From: Pseudomonas sp. MWU16-30317
GTDB lineage: Bacteria > Pseudomonadota > Gammaproteobacteria > Pseudomonadales > Pseudomonadaceae
Assembly (NCBI RefSeq): GCF_020515695.1
Contig: NZ_JAIWJA010000004.1
Location: 372,001-436,000 of the forward strand
Length of the DNA stretch: 64,000 bases
Direction of reading: 5' to 3'
Shown: positions 1 through 9,349 of the stretch, one piece after another
How positions within the stretch are numbered: position 1 is the stretch's first letter
Layout of the letters: every line of letters starts with the position of its first letter
Program-made: the position numbers and the translations under genes
Notes under the pieces: model-generated
What the model was told of the DNA's origin: nothing
What the model saw: only the letters and a program-made list of their open reading frames with translations
Databases searched by the model: none

Positions 1-479
1 GCGCCGATCATCGCCACCAAGGTGATCGTGAAGCCGCCAATGATGCCCGGCAACGCTTCGGGCAGCAGCACATTGAAGATGATATGTCGGCGCTCGCACC
101 CCAAGGCCTGGGCTGCCTCGATCACCCCACCGCCCACTTCACGCAAGCTGACTTCGGCGATGCGCGCGAAGAATGGCGTGGCGCTCAGGGTGATAGGCAC
201 CACCGCCGCCCAGACTCCAATGGTGGTGCCCGTCAACAAGCGTGTCAGCGGGATCAGCGCCACCAGCAAGATGATGAACGGCGTGGCCCGAAAGCCGTTG
301 ACGATGCCGCCCAGTACCCGGTTGAGGGTCGGTGCCTCGAAGATCGCCCCGCGGGCCGTGGTGATCAGCACCATGGCCAAGGCAATGCCGGCGAACCATA
401 CCAATACGCCGGAGATACCGACCATGGTCAGGGTATCGACAAAGGCCTTCCACAACGCTTTAAGCATGAATTCAGACAT
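1..479 (-). CDS. metI: Methionine ABC transporter permease MetI (3' part missing)
   Basis: Inner-membrane permease of the MetNIQ importer, which takes up D/L-methionine as a sulfur source. The visible N-terminal 159 residues begin [19 protein letters not shown]. They include the binding-protein-dependent permease region with [20 protein letters not shown], followed by the EAA-type coupling loop ([15 protein letters not shown]). The gene runs off the left edge of the window, so the C-terminal membrane segments are not seen. Its start overlaps the end of metN by 8 bp, which indicates one transcript, metQ-metN-metI. The identification rests on the neighbours as well as on the permease motifs. 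Confidence 0.93.
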   Translation of the reverse strand, partial: MSEFMLKALWKAFVDTLTMVGISGVLVWFAGIALAMVLITTARGAIFEAPTLNRVLGGIVNGFRATPFIILLVALIPLTRLLTGTTIGVWAAVVPITLSATPFFARIAEVSLREVGGGVIEAAQALGCERRHIIFNVLLPEALPGIIGGFTITLVAMIG

Positions 480-1563
480 GACCGATCACCTTGGCGCTGC
501 TGAACAGCCCGGTTTTTTCCAGAAAGGCCGCGACACGGCTGGCCGGCGCAACGGTAGAAATCAGCAACCGTCCCTGCGCGCGGCCCTGGATCCGATCGAT
601 ACCGCCATGCAGCAATTCGACCTGGCCACCCAGTGCCTGGCCGATGGCGAACACATCAGGTTCGCGCGCACTCTGGCCATCGAAGATCAGCTCCAGCACG
701 GTCGCACCGCTGCCATCGCTGGCCTGCAAACGCGCCGCCAGGTCGCTTGGCAATTGCGTTGACAGTGGCGCCAGCAACGCTCGGGTGGCTTCGGCCTGAG
801 GCTGGCCGAAGATCTTCCACACCGGGCCCTGCTCCACCACACGGCCCTGCTCCAGCACCACGACGTGGTCGCAGATCTGCCGGATGACCGCCATCTCGTG
901 CGTGATCAGCACCAGGGTAAGGCCCAGACGCTGGTTGATTTCCTTGAGCAGCGCGAGCACTGATTGGGTGGTCTCCGGGTCCAGCGCGCTGGTGGCCTCG
1001 TCGCACAAAAGGATCTGCGGTTCGAGCATCAGCGCCCGGGCAATGCCCACGCGCTGCTTCTGGCCGCCGGACAACCGCGATGGGTAGACCTTCTCCTTGC
1101 CCTCCAGGCCGACCAGCGCCAGCAGTTCGCGAGCGCGCTGTTCGATCACCGCGCGGCCGATGCCCGCGGCTTTGAGTGGCAGCGCGAGGTTTTCCAGCAC
1201 AGTCTGCGAAGAGAGCAGATTGAAGTGCTGGAAGATCATCCCGATGCGCCGTCGCAACGCTACCAGCTCCTTGCCGTGCAAGGTGCCGATGTCGACACCG
1301 TCGATGCTGACGCTGCCCTCGGTCGGCTCCTCCAGGCGATTGAGCATGCGAATCAGGCTCGACTTGCCGGCACCGCTGCGGCCGATAACACCGAAGATCG
1401 CTCCGCGTCGAATGCTCAGGTCAACCCCGGTCAGGGCTGTGACCGCGCCGCTGCCGGCCTGATAGGTCTTGCCCAGCTGGGTGATCTGCACATGCACCTG
1501 AGCGGCGTCCGGCACCGGCTCAGCCGCACGCGTCAATGGACGCAGTGGCACCACCTGGCTCAT
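472..1563 (-). CDS. metN: Methionine ABC transporter ATP-binding protein MetN
   Basis: ATPase that energises methionine import. In this 363-residue protein I see Walker [10 protein letters not shown] at residues 61-69, the signature LSGGQKQR and Walker [15 protein letters not shown]-terminal extension of about 90 residues (from about residue 270) matches in length and position the NIL/ACT-like domain that lets MetN-type ATPases sense internal methionine (family knowledge). The N terminus carries about 20 extra residues before the usual MetN start region; a later in-frame ATG is not obvious, so the long start is kept. The gene overlaps metQ by 4 bp at its start and metI at its end, consistent with translational coupling. 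Confidence 0.95.
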   Translation of the reverse strand: MSQVVPLRPLTRAAEPVPDAAQVHVQITQLGKTYQAGSGAVTALTGVDLSIRRGAIFGVIGRSGAGKSSLIRMLNRLEEPTEGSVSIDGVDIGTLHGKELVALRRRIGMIFQHFNLLSSQTVLENLALPLKAAGIGRAVIEQRARELLALVGLEGKEKVYPSRLSGGQKQRVGIARALMLEPQILLCDEATSALDPETTQSVLALLKEINQRLGLTLVLITHEMAVIRQICDHVVVLEQGRVVEQGPVWKIFGQPQAEATRALLAPLSTQLPSDLAARLQASDGSGATVLELIFDGQSAREPDVFAIGQALGGQVELLHGGIDRIQGRAQGRLLISTVAPASRVAAFLEKTGLFSSAKVIGHV

Positions 1564-2402
1564 CGCGAAGCCTCTTTGGCGTCATCGAGCCAGCCCAGCG
1601 AGTAGAGTTTCGGGTTGCCGTAGGACTTTTCGATGGCCGCGCGCACTTCAGGGTCGTTCTGGAAAATCTGCACGAACTCCTTGATGGCCGGGTTATCGAG
1701 GTTCTTGCGTGCTACTACGAAACGCAGTGCATACAGGTGATCGCCCGGAGCGTTCTGGCTGAACAGCAATGCGTTGTTCGGGTCCTTGCCGGCGGCCAGC
1801 ATGTGCGACGGGTAGCTCTGAGCGATGGTGACGTCATCCACCACGCGTGCCAGTTGCGGGCCGGGCAGCTCGATGAATTTCAGGTGTCTGGGATTGCCGG
1901 TGATGTCTTGCAGACCTGCTTTAGGCCCGGCATCGGCGCGCAGGGTGATCAAACCGGCCTGCTCGTACAGGTGCAGGCCCCGGCCCTGATTGACTGGATC
2001 GTCGGCCACTGCAACGGTGTCGCCATCCTTGACCTCATCGAAAGATTTGACCTTGTTGGAGTACAGCCCGACGCGGTTTTCCACGCCTAGGCCGATCGGC
2101 ACCAGATCGAAGCCGTTCTGCTTGTTGGCGTTATCCAGAAAGGGTTGATGCTGGAAGTAGTTGACGTCGATATCACCGTTGTTGAGCGCGATGTTCGGCG
2201 TGTTCCAGTCGCTGAACGACACCAGTTCAACGTCAAGGCCCTTGGCAGCGGCGCGCTTGGCGGCCACCTCGAGCGCGACGTTCTGCGGGCTGTCGTTGAT
2301 GCCGATACGGATGTGCTGAGTGGGCTGGGCGGCAAAGCTCGCCAGCGGTGTCAGCAACACGGAAAACAACAGAGAGTGACGCAAAACGGACCTGATCGAC
2401 AC
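1560..2402 (-). CDS. metQ: Methionine-binding protein MetQ (NlpA family)
   Basis: Substrate-binding component of MetNIQ, 280 residues. A signal peptide occupies about residues 1-24 ([20 protein letters not shown], then ASFA). The mature part has the NlpA-family pattern: [19 protein letters not shown] near the start, then a ligand pocket region containing [14 protein letters not shown]. Unlike Escherichia coli MetQ, which is a lipoprotein, there is no cysteine at the end of the signal peptide, so this copy should be released as a soluble periplasmic protein. It is the first gene of the operon and overlaps metN by 4 bp. The promoter lies within 2403-2520. The closest alternative is another NlpA-family amino-acid binding protein, but the gene order supports methionine or a related thioether. 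Confidence 0.92.
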   Translation of the reverse strand: MSIRSVLRHSLLFSVLLTPLASFAAQPTQHIRIGINDSPQNVALEVAAKRAAAKGLDVELVSFSDWNTPNIALNNGDIDVNYFQHQPFLDNANKQNGFDLVPIGLGVENRVGLYSNKVKSFDEVKDGDTVAVADDPVNQGRGLHLYEQAGLITLRADAGPKAGLQDITGNPRHLKFIELPGPQLARVVDDVTIAQSYPSHMLAAGKDPNNALLFSQNAPGDHLYALRFVVARKNLDNPAIKEFVQIFQNDPEVRAAIEKSYGNPKLYSLGWLDDAKEASR

Positions 2403-2464
2403 GGCAAAGCTCCTGAAGGAAGCGATCTCCGGTAGTCCGGTCGAGGCAGGGATTTAGGCTAGGA

Positions 2465-2486
2465 GCACTAACGTTATACGAATAAG
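2465..2486 (-). promoter_or_regulatory. Candidate sulfur-regulon site upstream of metQ
   Basis: On the minus strand this stretch reads CTTATTCGTATAACGTTAGTGC. A close match, TTATTCCCGCATAACATAAGCA, lies upstream of the first gene of the SfnB operon at 11931-11952. The shared core is TTATTC-(1-3 nt)-YATAACRTWAG. Both operons are expected to respond to sulfur supply, so a common regulator such as the LysR-type CysB is a reasonable inference, but I cannot assign the protein from sequence alone. Confidence 0.35.
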
Positions 2487-2527
2487 CGCAGAGGTTTAAA
2501 TACTCTAATGGAATATAAATATGCCAG

Positions 2528-2614
2528 CAACGAGGGGGACTTGCCCCCCGATTCGGCATGCTCTACGCATTGATGGCGCCAGTACGATTTTCGCGGGCTA
2601 TCCCCCTCGCTACA
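2528..2614. repeat. Paired REP elements (REPIN) after the ABC permease gene
   Basis: Two inverted copies of a REP unit: AACGAGGGGGACTTGCCCCC at the left, and the complement of AGCGAGGGGGATAGCCCGCG at the right. They lie between the end of the dppC-like gene (stop at 2616) and the metQ promoter region. Such pairs fold into long hairpins in RNA and may act as transcript ends or barriers. This pair has the GTAGCGAGGGGG type of REP head, unlike the GTGGGAGC type seen elsewhere in the window. Confidence 0.7.
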
Positions 2615-2615
2615 T

Positions 2616-3467
2616 TCAAACCAATGCCGCGCCGCGCTGCCGGGCGAGCTTGGGATTGAGCGCGGTATTGAGCGCATCGCCAAGCAGATTCAACGCCAGT
2701 ACCGTGAGCATGATCGCCGCCCCAGGCAACGCGGTCATATAAGGCGCGGTACGCAACGCCTCGCGCCCCACACCGACCATGCTTCCCCAGCTCACATGGT
2801 TAGGATCGCCCAACCCCAGAAACGCCAGACCCGCCTCGGACAATATCGCGTTGGCCACCAGCAGCGCGGTGCTGACGATGATCGGCGTCAGCGCGTTAGG
2901 CAGAATCTCCCGCACCATCAAGCGCAACGGCGATGCCCCGAGCGCCTCGGCGGCGCGCACGAACTCGCGCTCGCGCAACACCAGGAACTCGCCACGGGTC
3001 AGGCGCGCGATGCCCGTCCAGGACGTCACGCCCAAGGCGAACACCAGGGTTGCCAACGACGGTTGCAGCACCGCCACCAGGATGATCGCCAGCAAAAACG
3101 CCGGGATGGTCTGGAAAAACTCGGTGACGCGCATCAGCGCTGCATCCACCTTGCCGCGATAGAAACCGGCCAAGGCACCGATCACGATACCGATGCTCAA
3201 GGCGATCAAGGCCGCCACCCCGCCCACCAGCAACGACACCTGCGCGCCGTGCAACAGCCCGGCCAGCAGGTCACGGCCCATGAGGTCGGTGCCGAGCGGC
3301 AAATCGCCGTCCTCCCCCGGTGCCAGATACGGCGCCCCGACCATCTCGAGCGGGTCGCCGGGGAACCACAGGCTCGCGCTCAGCGCGGCGCCTGCGACCA
3401 TCAGCAACATGATCCCGCCGACCCAGGCCGAGGGTTGCCGCGCCAGATTGCGTAACAGCTGTTTCAT
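2616..3467 (-). CDS. Oligopeptide-type ABC transporter permease (DppC-like)
   Basis: Inner-membrane permease of the DppC/OppC family, 283 residues. An N-terminal membrane segment (about 17-35) is followed by the conserved periplasmic stretch FPGDPLEMVGAPYLAPG and PLGTDLMGRDLLAGLLHGAQ. The remaining membrane segments carry the EAA coupling loop around AAEALGASPLRLMVREILPN. The protein ends with a typical ALN(L)LGDALN motif. Its start overlaps the DppB-like gene by 4 bp. It is the last gene of the 11828-to-2616 sulfur operon and should form the channel with the 3464-4435 product. Confidence 0.92.
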   Translation of the reverse strand: MKQLLRNLARQPSAWVGGIMLLMVAGAALSASLWFPGDPLEMVGAPYLAPGEDGDLPLGTDLMGRDLLAGLLHGAQVSLLVGGVAALIALSIGIVIGALAGFYRGKVDAALMRVTEFFQTIPAFLLAIILVAVLQPSLATLVFALGVTSWTGIARLTRGEFLVLREREFVRAAEALGASPLRLMVREILPNALTPIIVSTALLVANAILSEAGLAFLGLGDPNHVSWGSMVGVGREALRTAPYMTALPGAAIMLTVLALNLLGDALNTALNPKLARQRGAALV

Positions 3468-4435
3468 GGCTCATGCCTCACTCGTGGATCGAGCACGCGA
3501 TACAGCAGGTCGACCAGCAGATTCAACAGCACCACCAGCACCGCACTGAACAGCAGGATGCCGAGCAGCACATTGAGGTCGCGATTGGTAATGGCATCGA
3601 ACGACAACTGCCCCAGCCCCGGCCAGGCGAACACGCTTTCGACCACGATGCTGCCACCGAGCAAGGCACTGCTCTGCAAGCCGAACATGGTCACCACCGG
3701 CAGCATGGCGTTGCGCAGGGCATGCCGCCATACGATCCGCGGGCCACGGTTGCCCTTGGCGCGTGCGGTGCGGATGAAATCCTCTTGCAGGGTCTCGATC
3801 ATCGAAGCCCGCGACAGCCGCGCGAACACCGCCAGGTAATACAACGCCAGGGTCGACGCCGGTAGTACCAAGTGCCGCGCGCGGTCCAGCCACAGCGCCG
3901 CACCGTGGCGGTCGACGCCGATTTCCTCTGTGCCCGAGACCGGCAGCCAGTCCAGGTGCACGCCGAACAGCACGATGAGCATCAGCGCAGTCCAGAACAT
4001 CGGCGCGCTGTAGCCCAGGGTCGACAGGCTCGACAACACAGTGTCGAGCCAGCCATGTGGGCGCTGCGCCGAGGCGATACCGAACAGCACCCCGAAGACC
4101 ACCGCCAAGGTCAGCGCCGCGCCCACCAGCGCCAGGGTCGCCGGCAAGCGCCCGAGGATCAGGCCAAGCACCGATTCGTTGTAGCGAAACGAATGGCCTA
4201 GATCCAGGTGCGCCAGCTGCCACAGATAGTGCCCCAGCTGGATCAGCAGACCGCTGTCCAGCCCATAGGCGGCGCGCAGTTGCGCCATGTATTCAGGGGT
4301 GGCCGAGCCGCTCTGCACGGCGATGACATCCACCAGATCGCCGGGCACGGCCTTGAGCAGAAAGAAATTCAGCACCGCCGTAGCCAACACCGTCAACACG
4401 ATCAACGGCAGGCGGCGCAATACCAGGTTCAGCAT
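3464..4435 (-). CDS. Oligopeptide-type ABC transporter permease (DppB-like)
   Basis: Inner-membrane permease, 323 residues, of the DppB/OppB family. It starts with the usual LNLVLRRLPLIVLTVLATAV membrane anchor, followed by the FFLLKAVPGDLVD motif. The EAA loop region lies around DFIRTARAKGNRGPRIVWRH, and the protein ends with the LLYRVLDPRVRHEP tail typical of DppB. It follows the binding-protein gene after 64 bp and overlaps the DppC-like gene. Substrate specificity cannot be read from permeases; the linked monooxygenases point to an organosulfur compound or sulfur-containing peptide. Confidence 0.93.
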   Translation of the reverse strand: MLNLVLRRLPLIVLTVLATAVLNFFLLKAVPGDLVDVIAVQSGSATPEYMAQLRAAYGLDSGLLIQLGHYLWQLAHLDLGHSFRYNESVLGLILGRLPATLALVGAALTLAVVFGVLFGIASAQRPHGWLDTVLSSLSTLGYSAPMFWTALMLIVLFGVHLDWLPVSGTEEIGVDRHGAALWLDRARHLVLPASTLALYYLAVFARLSRASMIETLQEDFIRTARAKGNRGPRIVWRHALRNAMLPVVTMFGLQSSALLGGSIVVESVFAWPGLGQLSFDAITNRDLNVLLGILLFSAVLVVLLNLLVDLLYRVLDPRVRHEP

Positions 4436-4499
4436 GGCTGTGTCACCGGGTCAGGTCCTGCGCAGGACGCCTGCAAAGGCGCCCCGCGGACAGGAGGTA

Positions 4500-6167
4500 T
4501 TACTGGGCGCCGGCCTTGGGAGCGAGCCAGACGTGGGCGAAGTTGCTTTGCGAGTGATCGTAGGTGTCGGTGACGTTGTGCAACTGGCGATCCCAGATGC
4601 CGAACCACCGGAACTCGAACTGCACGATCTGTGACAGATCACGCTGCGCCAGCTCCTGCACCTTGTTGTAGTCGAGCACGCGCTTGGCCGGATCGAGCTG
4701 GGTCTGGGCATCTTCCAGAGCCGCGTCCATCTCCGGGTTGGCGTAGCCGGTGGCGTTCAACCACGGGGTGCCTTTGCTCTCGGACCTGGACCAGAAATGC
4801 TGCTCGACCCCCAGTTGCGGATCCTGCCAGTTGGCGCCCCAGGAGCTGACCAGCTGGAAGTTGTAATCGGTGAACACGTTCTTGGTCCAGGTGGCCAGGT
4901 CGAGGCTGCGCAGGGTCACGTCGATACCGACCTTGCGCAGTGCCTGGCGGACGAACTCGCCGGTGCGCTTGTAGTCATCGCCATAAGGGATGTAGTCGTG
5001 GTTGAGCTTGAACCGCCAGCCGTCGGCCTGCCGTGGGAAGCCCGCCGCATCGAGCAGCCGTTCGGCCTCGGCAGGGTCGTAGTTGTACTGCTGGGTGTCC
5101 TTGTCATAAAACCCCTTGAGCAACGACGACACCGGCCCGGTGGCAGGTACCGCATAGCCATTCCACACAGTCTTTACCAGTGCCTGGCGGTCGATCGCGT
5201 GGGCGATGGCCTGACGCACCTGCAGCTTGCCGAGGATCGGATCGCGCAGGTTGGGCATCAACCAGAACCACGAGGCGAAGCCGTTGTAGCCGTCGGTGGA
5301 AACTTCCAGATCAGGCAGCTTGGCCAGGCGCTTGGCGTCGGCGAAGGTCACCGGGTTGCGCTCGCCGTATTGCACGTCACCGGTTTCGAACGCGGTGGCG
5401 CGGCCGGCGACATCGGGGATGATCTTCCACACGATACCGTCCAGATACGGCTTGCCGGCTTCCCAGTAGTGCTCGTTGCGGGTCAGGCTGATAAAGCTGC
5501 CGCGCTGCCATTCCTTGAACACGAATGGCCCGGTGCCCACCGGCTTGTTGTTGTACGGGTTGTTGAGGATGTCGGTACCTTCGTACAGGTGTTTGGGCAG
5601 AATCGGCGCGCTGACCACGTCCAGGGCGTTGACCAGCACCGGCGCCGGCTTGGACAGGTGCAAGACCACGGTGAGGTCGTCCGGGGTATCTACCGACGTC
5701 AGGTTCTGGAAGATCCGCCGCGCGGTGGGAGCGTACTTTTTCCAGATCACTTCAGCGCTGAACTTGACGTCGGCGGCGGTGAACGCCTGGCCGTCATGCC
5801 ATTGCACATTGGGCCGCAGCTTGAAGGTAACAGTCAGGCCGTCAGGGGAGATGTCCAGGCTTTGGGCCAATTGTGGACGCGGCTTCAAGTCCGGCCCGTA
5901 GTCGAACAGGCCGTCGAAGATCTTGCTCGCCACGGCGCGGGTCGGCGTGGCGGTATTGATGAAAAACGCCAGGGTCGGCGGCTCGGGCTGGATCACCGCC
6001 TTGAGCACGCCGCCGCGCTGGGCGCCCTGCTCGCTGGCCGCAGCGTTGCCGGTAGCGGGCGCAGCGTCGGCGGCAAATGCCGTGGCACTCAACAACAAGC
6101 TGCCAGCCAGCACCGCGTTGGCCACCATCGCGAATGCGCGGCGGGGCACCAATGAAAGGTCGTGCAT
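4500..6167 (-). CDS. Periplasmic substrate-binding protein, family 5 (DppA/OppA-like)
   Basis: A 555-residue periplasmic receptor for the adjacent importer. A signal peptide covers about residues 1-33 (ending LSATAFA, then ADAAP). The mature part has the family-5 pattern: KIFDGLFDYGPDLKPRPQLA, DGLTVTFKLRPNVQWHDGQA and FTAADVKFS. An ATG at 6167 with AAGGA about 10 nt upstream supports this start. It sits 24 bp after the fused ATPase gene. The family binds peptides but also nickel, glutathione and other ligands. With two SfnB-like enzymes and an LLM monooxygenase upstream, a sulfur-containing ligand is inferred, not shown. Confidence 0.9.
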   Translation of the reverse strand: MHDLSLVPRRAFAMVANAVLAGSLLLSATAFAADAAPATGNAAASEQGAQRGGVLKAVIQPEPPTLAFFINTATPTRAVASKIFDGLFDYGPDLKPRPQLAQSLDISPDGLTVTFKLRPNVQWHDGQAFTAADVKFSAEVIWKKYAPTARRIFQNLTSVDTPDDLTVVLHLSKPAPVLVNALDVVSAPILPKHLYEGTDILNNPYNNKPVGTGPFVFKEWQRGSFISLTRNEHYWEAGKPYLDGIVWKIIPDVAGRATAFETGDVQYGERNPVTFADAKRLAKLPDLEVSTDGYNGFASWFWLMPNLRDPILGKLQVRQAIAHAIDRQALVKTVWNGYAVPATGPVSSLLKGFYDKDTQQYNYDPAEAERLLDAAGFPRQADGWRFKLNHDYIPYGDDYKRTGEFVRQALRKVGIDVTLRSLDLATWTKNVFTDYNFQLVSSWGANWQDPQLGVEQHFWSRSESKGTPWLNATGYANPEMDAALEDAQTQLDPAKRVLDYNKVQELAQRDLSQIVQFEFRWFGIWDRQLHNVTDTYDHSQSNFAHVWLAPKAGAQ

Positions 6168-6191
6168 GAGGTTGTTTCCTTGAGAGCGCCT

Positions 6192-7922
6192 CTATAGCGC
6201 TTGAGCGGCGGACACTGCCGCGGGCCGGGACAGGGATTGCCAGCTCGCCACGGGCCGACAGCTCGGCACCGCCTCGATCAGGCTCTGGGTATACGGGTGT
6301 TGCGGGTGCTGCCAGACCTGCTGGTGGTCGCCGCTTTCGACGATGCGCCCGGCGTTCATCACCAGCACCTGATCGGCGAAGTAGCGCACCACCGCCAGGT
6401 CGTGAGAAATGAAAAAGTAGGCCAGGTTGAACTGCGCCTTGAGCTCGACCAGCAGATTGAGGATCTGCGCCTGCACCGAGACGTCCAGCGCCGACACCGG
6501 CTCGTCGCAGATCAACAGTTGCGGCTCCAGCAGCAGCGCCCGGGCGATGCCGATGCGCTGGCGCTGGCCGCCGGAGAACTCATGGGGGTAGCGCGCCAGG
6601 GCGCTGCTCGGCAGGCCGACGGCATCGAGCATGCGAGCGGCGCGTTGCTGGCGTTCGCGGCGATCGCCCACGGCATGGATGCGCAGCGCGGTGTCGAGCA
6701 AGGTCGCCACCGTCTGGCGCGGGTTGAGCGAAGCGTAAGGGTCCTGAAAGACCATCTGCACCCGGCGGCGGAACGGCTTGAGCGCGCGCCCGTGCAGCGC
6801 GGTAATGTCCTCGCCGTCGAGCACGATCTGCCCGCCGACGCTGTCCACCAGGCGCATGATCGCCCGCGACAGGCTCGACTTGCCGCACCCTGACTCGCCT
6901 ACCAACCCGACGGTCTGGCCGCCACGCACCTCGAAACTGACGCCGCGCACCGCCTCGACGCGCTGGCCATGGGGCGCGCTGTAGTGAACCTTGAGGTCGC
7001 GCACCTGCAACAACGGCTGACGGCCGATCGGCAACAACTGTACGGGCTCAGGGGTGAAGCCCTGAAACAGCACCTGGCCTTGAGCATCTTCGCGCACGCG
7101 GATCTCGCTCAGACGGTTGTCGCGGTAATGGCCCTTGCCGCCGTCGTGCATCGACGCCTGCAACAGACCGGCAGCATAGGGGTGCAACGGCGGCTGCGGA
7201 TGGGCCGCGAACAAGCGCTCGGTGCTGGCCTGCTCGACCTTGCGCCCACCGTGCATGACCACCACGTGGTCGGCCCACTGCCCCACTACGCCCAGGTCGT
7301 GGGTGATGAGGAGCAGGCCCATGCCCAATTCGGCACGCAACTCATCAAGCAAAGCGAGTATCTGTGCTTGCAGGGTGACATCCAGGGCAGTGGTCGGCTC
7401 GTCGGCGATCAGCAGGCGCGGTTTGCAAGCGATGGCTGCGGCGATCATCACCCGTTGCCGCTGACCGCCAGACAGCTGATGGGGATAGTCGAGCAACCGC
7501 TTGTGCGCTTCAGGCAGCTTGACCCGATCAAGCAAGGTCAGAGCCTCGGCCAGCGCTGCCTGGTGGGTCATGCCGCGATGCAGCACCAAGGTTTCGGCGA
7601 CCTGCTGGCCGATGCTCTGCAGCGGGTTGAGCGAGGTCATGGGCTCCTGAAAGATCATCGACAGCGCATCGCCACGCAACTGGCTCATGTGCTTGTCCGA
7701 GAGGCCGAGCAGCTCGCGGCCCTCGAACAGCAGTTGCCCTTTGACCTCGGCGTGTTTGGGCAGCAGGCGCATCAGCGCCATTGCGGTGCTGGACTTGCCG
7801 CAGCCGGATTCGCCCACCAAGGCCAGGGTCTGCCCAGCCTCGAGGGTGAAGTCCAGATCGCGGACCACGGCCTGGCCGGCGAAGCTGACCTGCAGACCGC
7901 GGACATCCAGCAGCGCTGTCAT
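6192..7922 (-). CDS. Fused double ABC ATPase (DppD-DppF type)
   Basis: A 576-residue protein containing two complete ABC ATPase halves in one chain, replacing the separate DppD and DppF subunits. First half: Walker [10 protein letters not shown] at residues 37-45, LSGGQRQR at 150-157 and Walker [13 protein letters not shown]. Second half: Walker [10 protein letters not shown] near residue 340, [19 protein letters not shown] and [12 protein letters not shown]. Both halves keep all nucleotide-binding motifs, so both should be active. The start overlaps the stop of the LLM monooxygenase gene by 4 bp, tying transport and oxidation into one translationally coupled unit. Confidence 0.94.
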   Translation of the reverse strand: MTALLDVRGLQVSFAGQAVVRDLDFTLEAGQTLALVGESGCGKSSTAMALMRLLPKHAEVKGQLLFEGRELLGLSDKHMSQLRGDALSMIFQEPMTSLNPLQSIGQQVAETLVLHRGMTHQAALAEALTLLDRVKLPEAHKRLLDYPHQLSGGQRQRVMIAAAIACKPRLLIADEPTTALDVTLQAQILALLDELRAELGMGLLLITHDLGVVGQWADHVVVMHGGRKVEQASTERLFAAHPQPPLHPYAAGLLQASMHDGGKGHYRDNRLSEIRVREDAQGQVLFQGFTPEPVQLLPIGRQPLLQVRDLKVHYSAPHGQRVEAVRGVSFEVRGGQTVGLVGESGCGKSSLSRAIMRLVDSVGGQIVLDGEDITALHGRALKPFRRRVQMVFQDPYASLNPRQTVATLLDTALRIHAVGDRRERQQRAARMLDAVGLPSSALARYPHEFSGGQRQRIGIARALLLEPQLLICDEPVSALDVSVQAQILNLLVELKAQFNLAYFFISHDLAVVRYFADQVLVMNAGRIVESGDHQQVWQHPQHPYTQSLIEAVPSCRPVASWQSLSRPAAVSAAQAL

Positions 7923-9313
7923 GAACGGGCCACTTTGGCGTTGTCGGCCGAAGCGGGCGCCTGACGCCAGCGCGCGCCGCTGTGCTCGGCGGGCAAACGA
8001 TCGCCCTGGCCGAACAGCTTGTGGCGCAGGCTGCCCTGGGCGTATTCGGTCTTGTACAGGCCGCGGGCCTGCAACACCGGGATCACCAGGTCGATGAAGT
8101 CTTCGTAGCTTTCCGGGGTCACGGTGCGGGTCAGGTTGAAGCCGTCCAGGCCGGTGTCTTCGATCCAGGCCTGCAACGCATCCGCCACTTGCTCGGGGTC
8201 ACCGACCAGTGCCGGGTAGCGGCCACCCAAGGCGTTTTCTTCAAGGATGCGGCGTACCGTCCAGTCGTTGTTGCGGGTCAGGGTCTTGACCGCCGACTCG
8301 ATGGCATTGTTTTTCTCATAGCGGATCGGCTCGTCCAGTGCATAGCGCGACAGGTCGATGCCAGTGGACGCGGCATAGTGCGCCAGGCCCGCCTCGGGAT
8401 TGGCATAACGCAGGTATTCGGCGTGTTTCTCGCGGGCCAGGGCCTCGGTGGCGCCGACCACCACGCTGATGCCCATGAACACCTTGACCGCCTGGGGGTC
8501 ACGGCCGGCCTTGCGCGCGCTGTCGCGAATGGTGTCGACCGCGACTTTGACTGCCGCACGGCTCTGGCCACTGATGAACACGCACTCGGCATGCTCGCCA
8601 GCGAAACGCTGGCCACGGGGCGAAGAGCCGGCCTGGAACAATACCGGGGTGCGCTGCACCGAGGGCTCGCACAAGTGATAGCCCTCGACCTGATAGAACT
8701 CGCCACGGTGCTCGACCTTGTGCACCTTGCCGGGCTGGGCATAGACGCGGCGCTCGCGGTCCTTGACCACGGCGTCTTCTTCCCAGCTGCCTTCCCAGAG
8801 TTTGTACAGCACCTCGAGGTATTCATCGGCCTGATCGTAGCGTCGGTCGTGCTCGACCTGGGCCGGGCGGCCCATGGCAGTGGCAGCGCTTTCCAGATAA
8901 CCGGTGACGATGTTCCAGCCGATGCGGCCGCGGGTCAGATGATCGAGGGTCGACATGCGCCGGGCGAACAGATACGGCGCGTCGTAGCTGAGGTTGGCAG
9001 TCAGGCCGAAGCCCAGGTGGCGGGTCACCGCGGCCATGGCCGAGACCAGCAGCAAGGGATCGTTGACCGGCAGCTGGATGCTCTCCTTGAGCGTCAGGTC
9101 GATGCCCTGCTGGTAGACGTCATAGACCCCGACGATATCGGCAATGAACAGCCCGTCGAACAGCCCGCGCTCCAAGGTCTTGGCCAGGTCGGTCCAGTAT
9201 TCGAGGGTGTTGTATTCGGTCGACCGGTCCCGCGGATGGGTCCACAGGCCGTGATTGATGTGCCCCACGCAGTTCATGTTGAAGGCGTTGAGCAGGATCT
9301 GTTTGTGTGCCAT
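7919..9313 (-). CDS. LLM-class flavin-dependent monooxygenase (NtaA/SnaA/DszA family)
   Basis: A 464-residue TIM-barrel monooxygenase that uses FMNH2 supplied by a separate reductase to cleave C-S or C-N bonds oxidatively (family knowledge). Typical features: an N terminus with NAFNMNCVGHINHGLWTHPRD, the early motif LFDGLFIADIVGVYDVY, the FMN-phosphate region GRIGWNIVTGYLESAATAMG, and PVLFQAGSSPRGQRFAGEHA. Relatives include YxeK-type enzymes of S-(2-succino)cysteine breakdown and DszA-type desulfurases. The operon carries no evident flavin reductase, so one must come from elsewhere. The exact substrate is unknown. Confidence 0.88.
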   Translation of the reverse strand: MAHKQILLNAFNMNCVGHINHGLWTHPRDRSTEYNTLEYWTDLAKTLERGLFDGLFIADIVGVYDVYQQGIDLTLKESIQLPVNDPLLLVSAMAAVTRHLGFGLTANLSYDAPYLFARRMSTLDHLTRGRIGWNIVTGYLESAATAMGRPAQVEHDRRYDQADEYLEVLYKLWEGSWEEDAVVKDRERRVYAQPGKVHKVEHRGEFYQVEGYHLCEPSVQRTPVLFQAGSSPRGQRFAGEHAECVFISGQSRAAVKVAVDTIRDSARKAGRDPQAVKVFMGISVVVGATEALAREKHAEYLRYANPEAGLAHYAASTGIDLSRYALDEPIRYEKNNAIESAVKTLTRNNDWTVRRILEENALGGRYPALVGDPEQVADALQAWIEDTGLDGFNLTRTVTPESYEDFIDLVIPVLQARGLYKTEYAQGSLRHKLFGQGDRLPAEHSGARWRQAPASADNAKVARS

Positions 9314-9349
9314 GGAGTGATCTCTTGGTGGCGCGAGCAGCTTGCGCAG

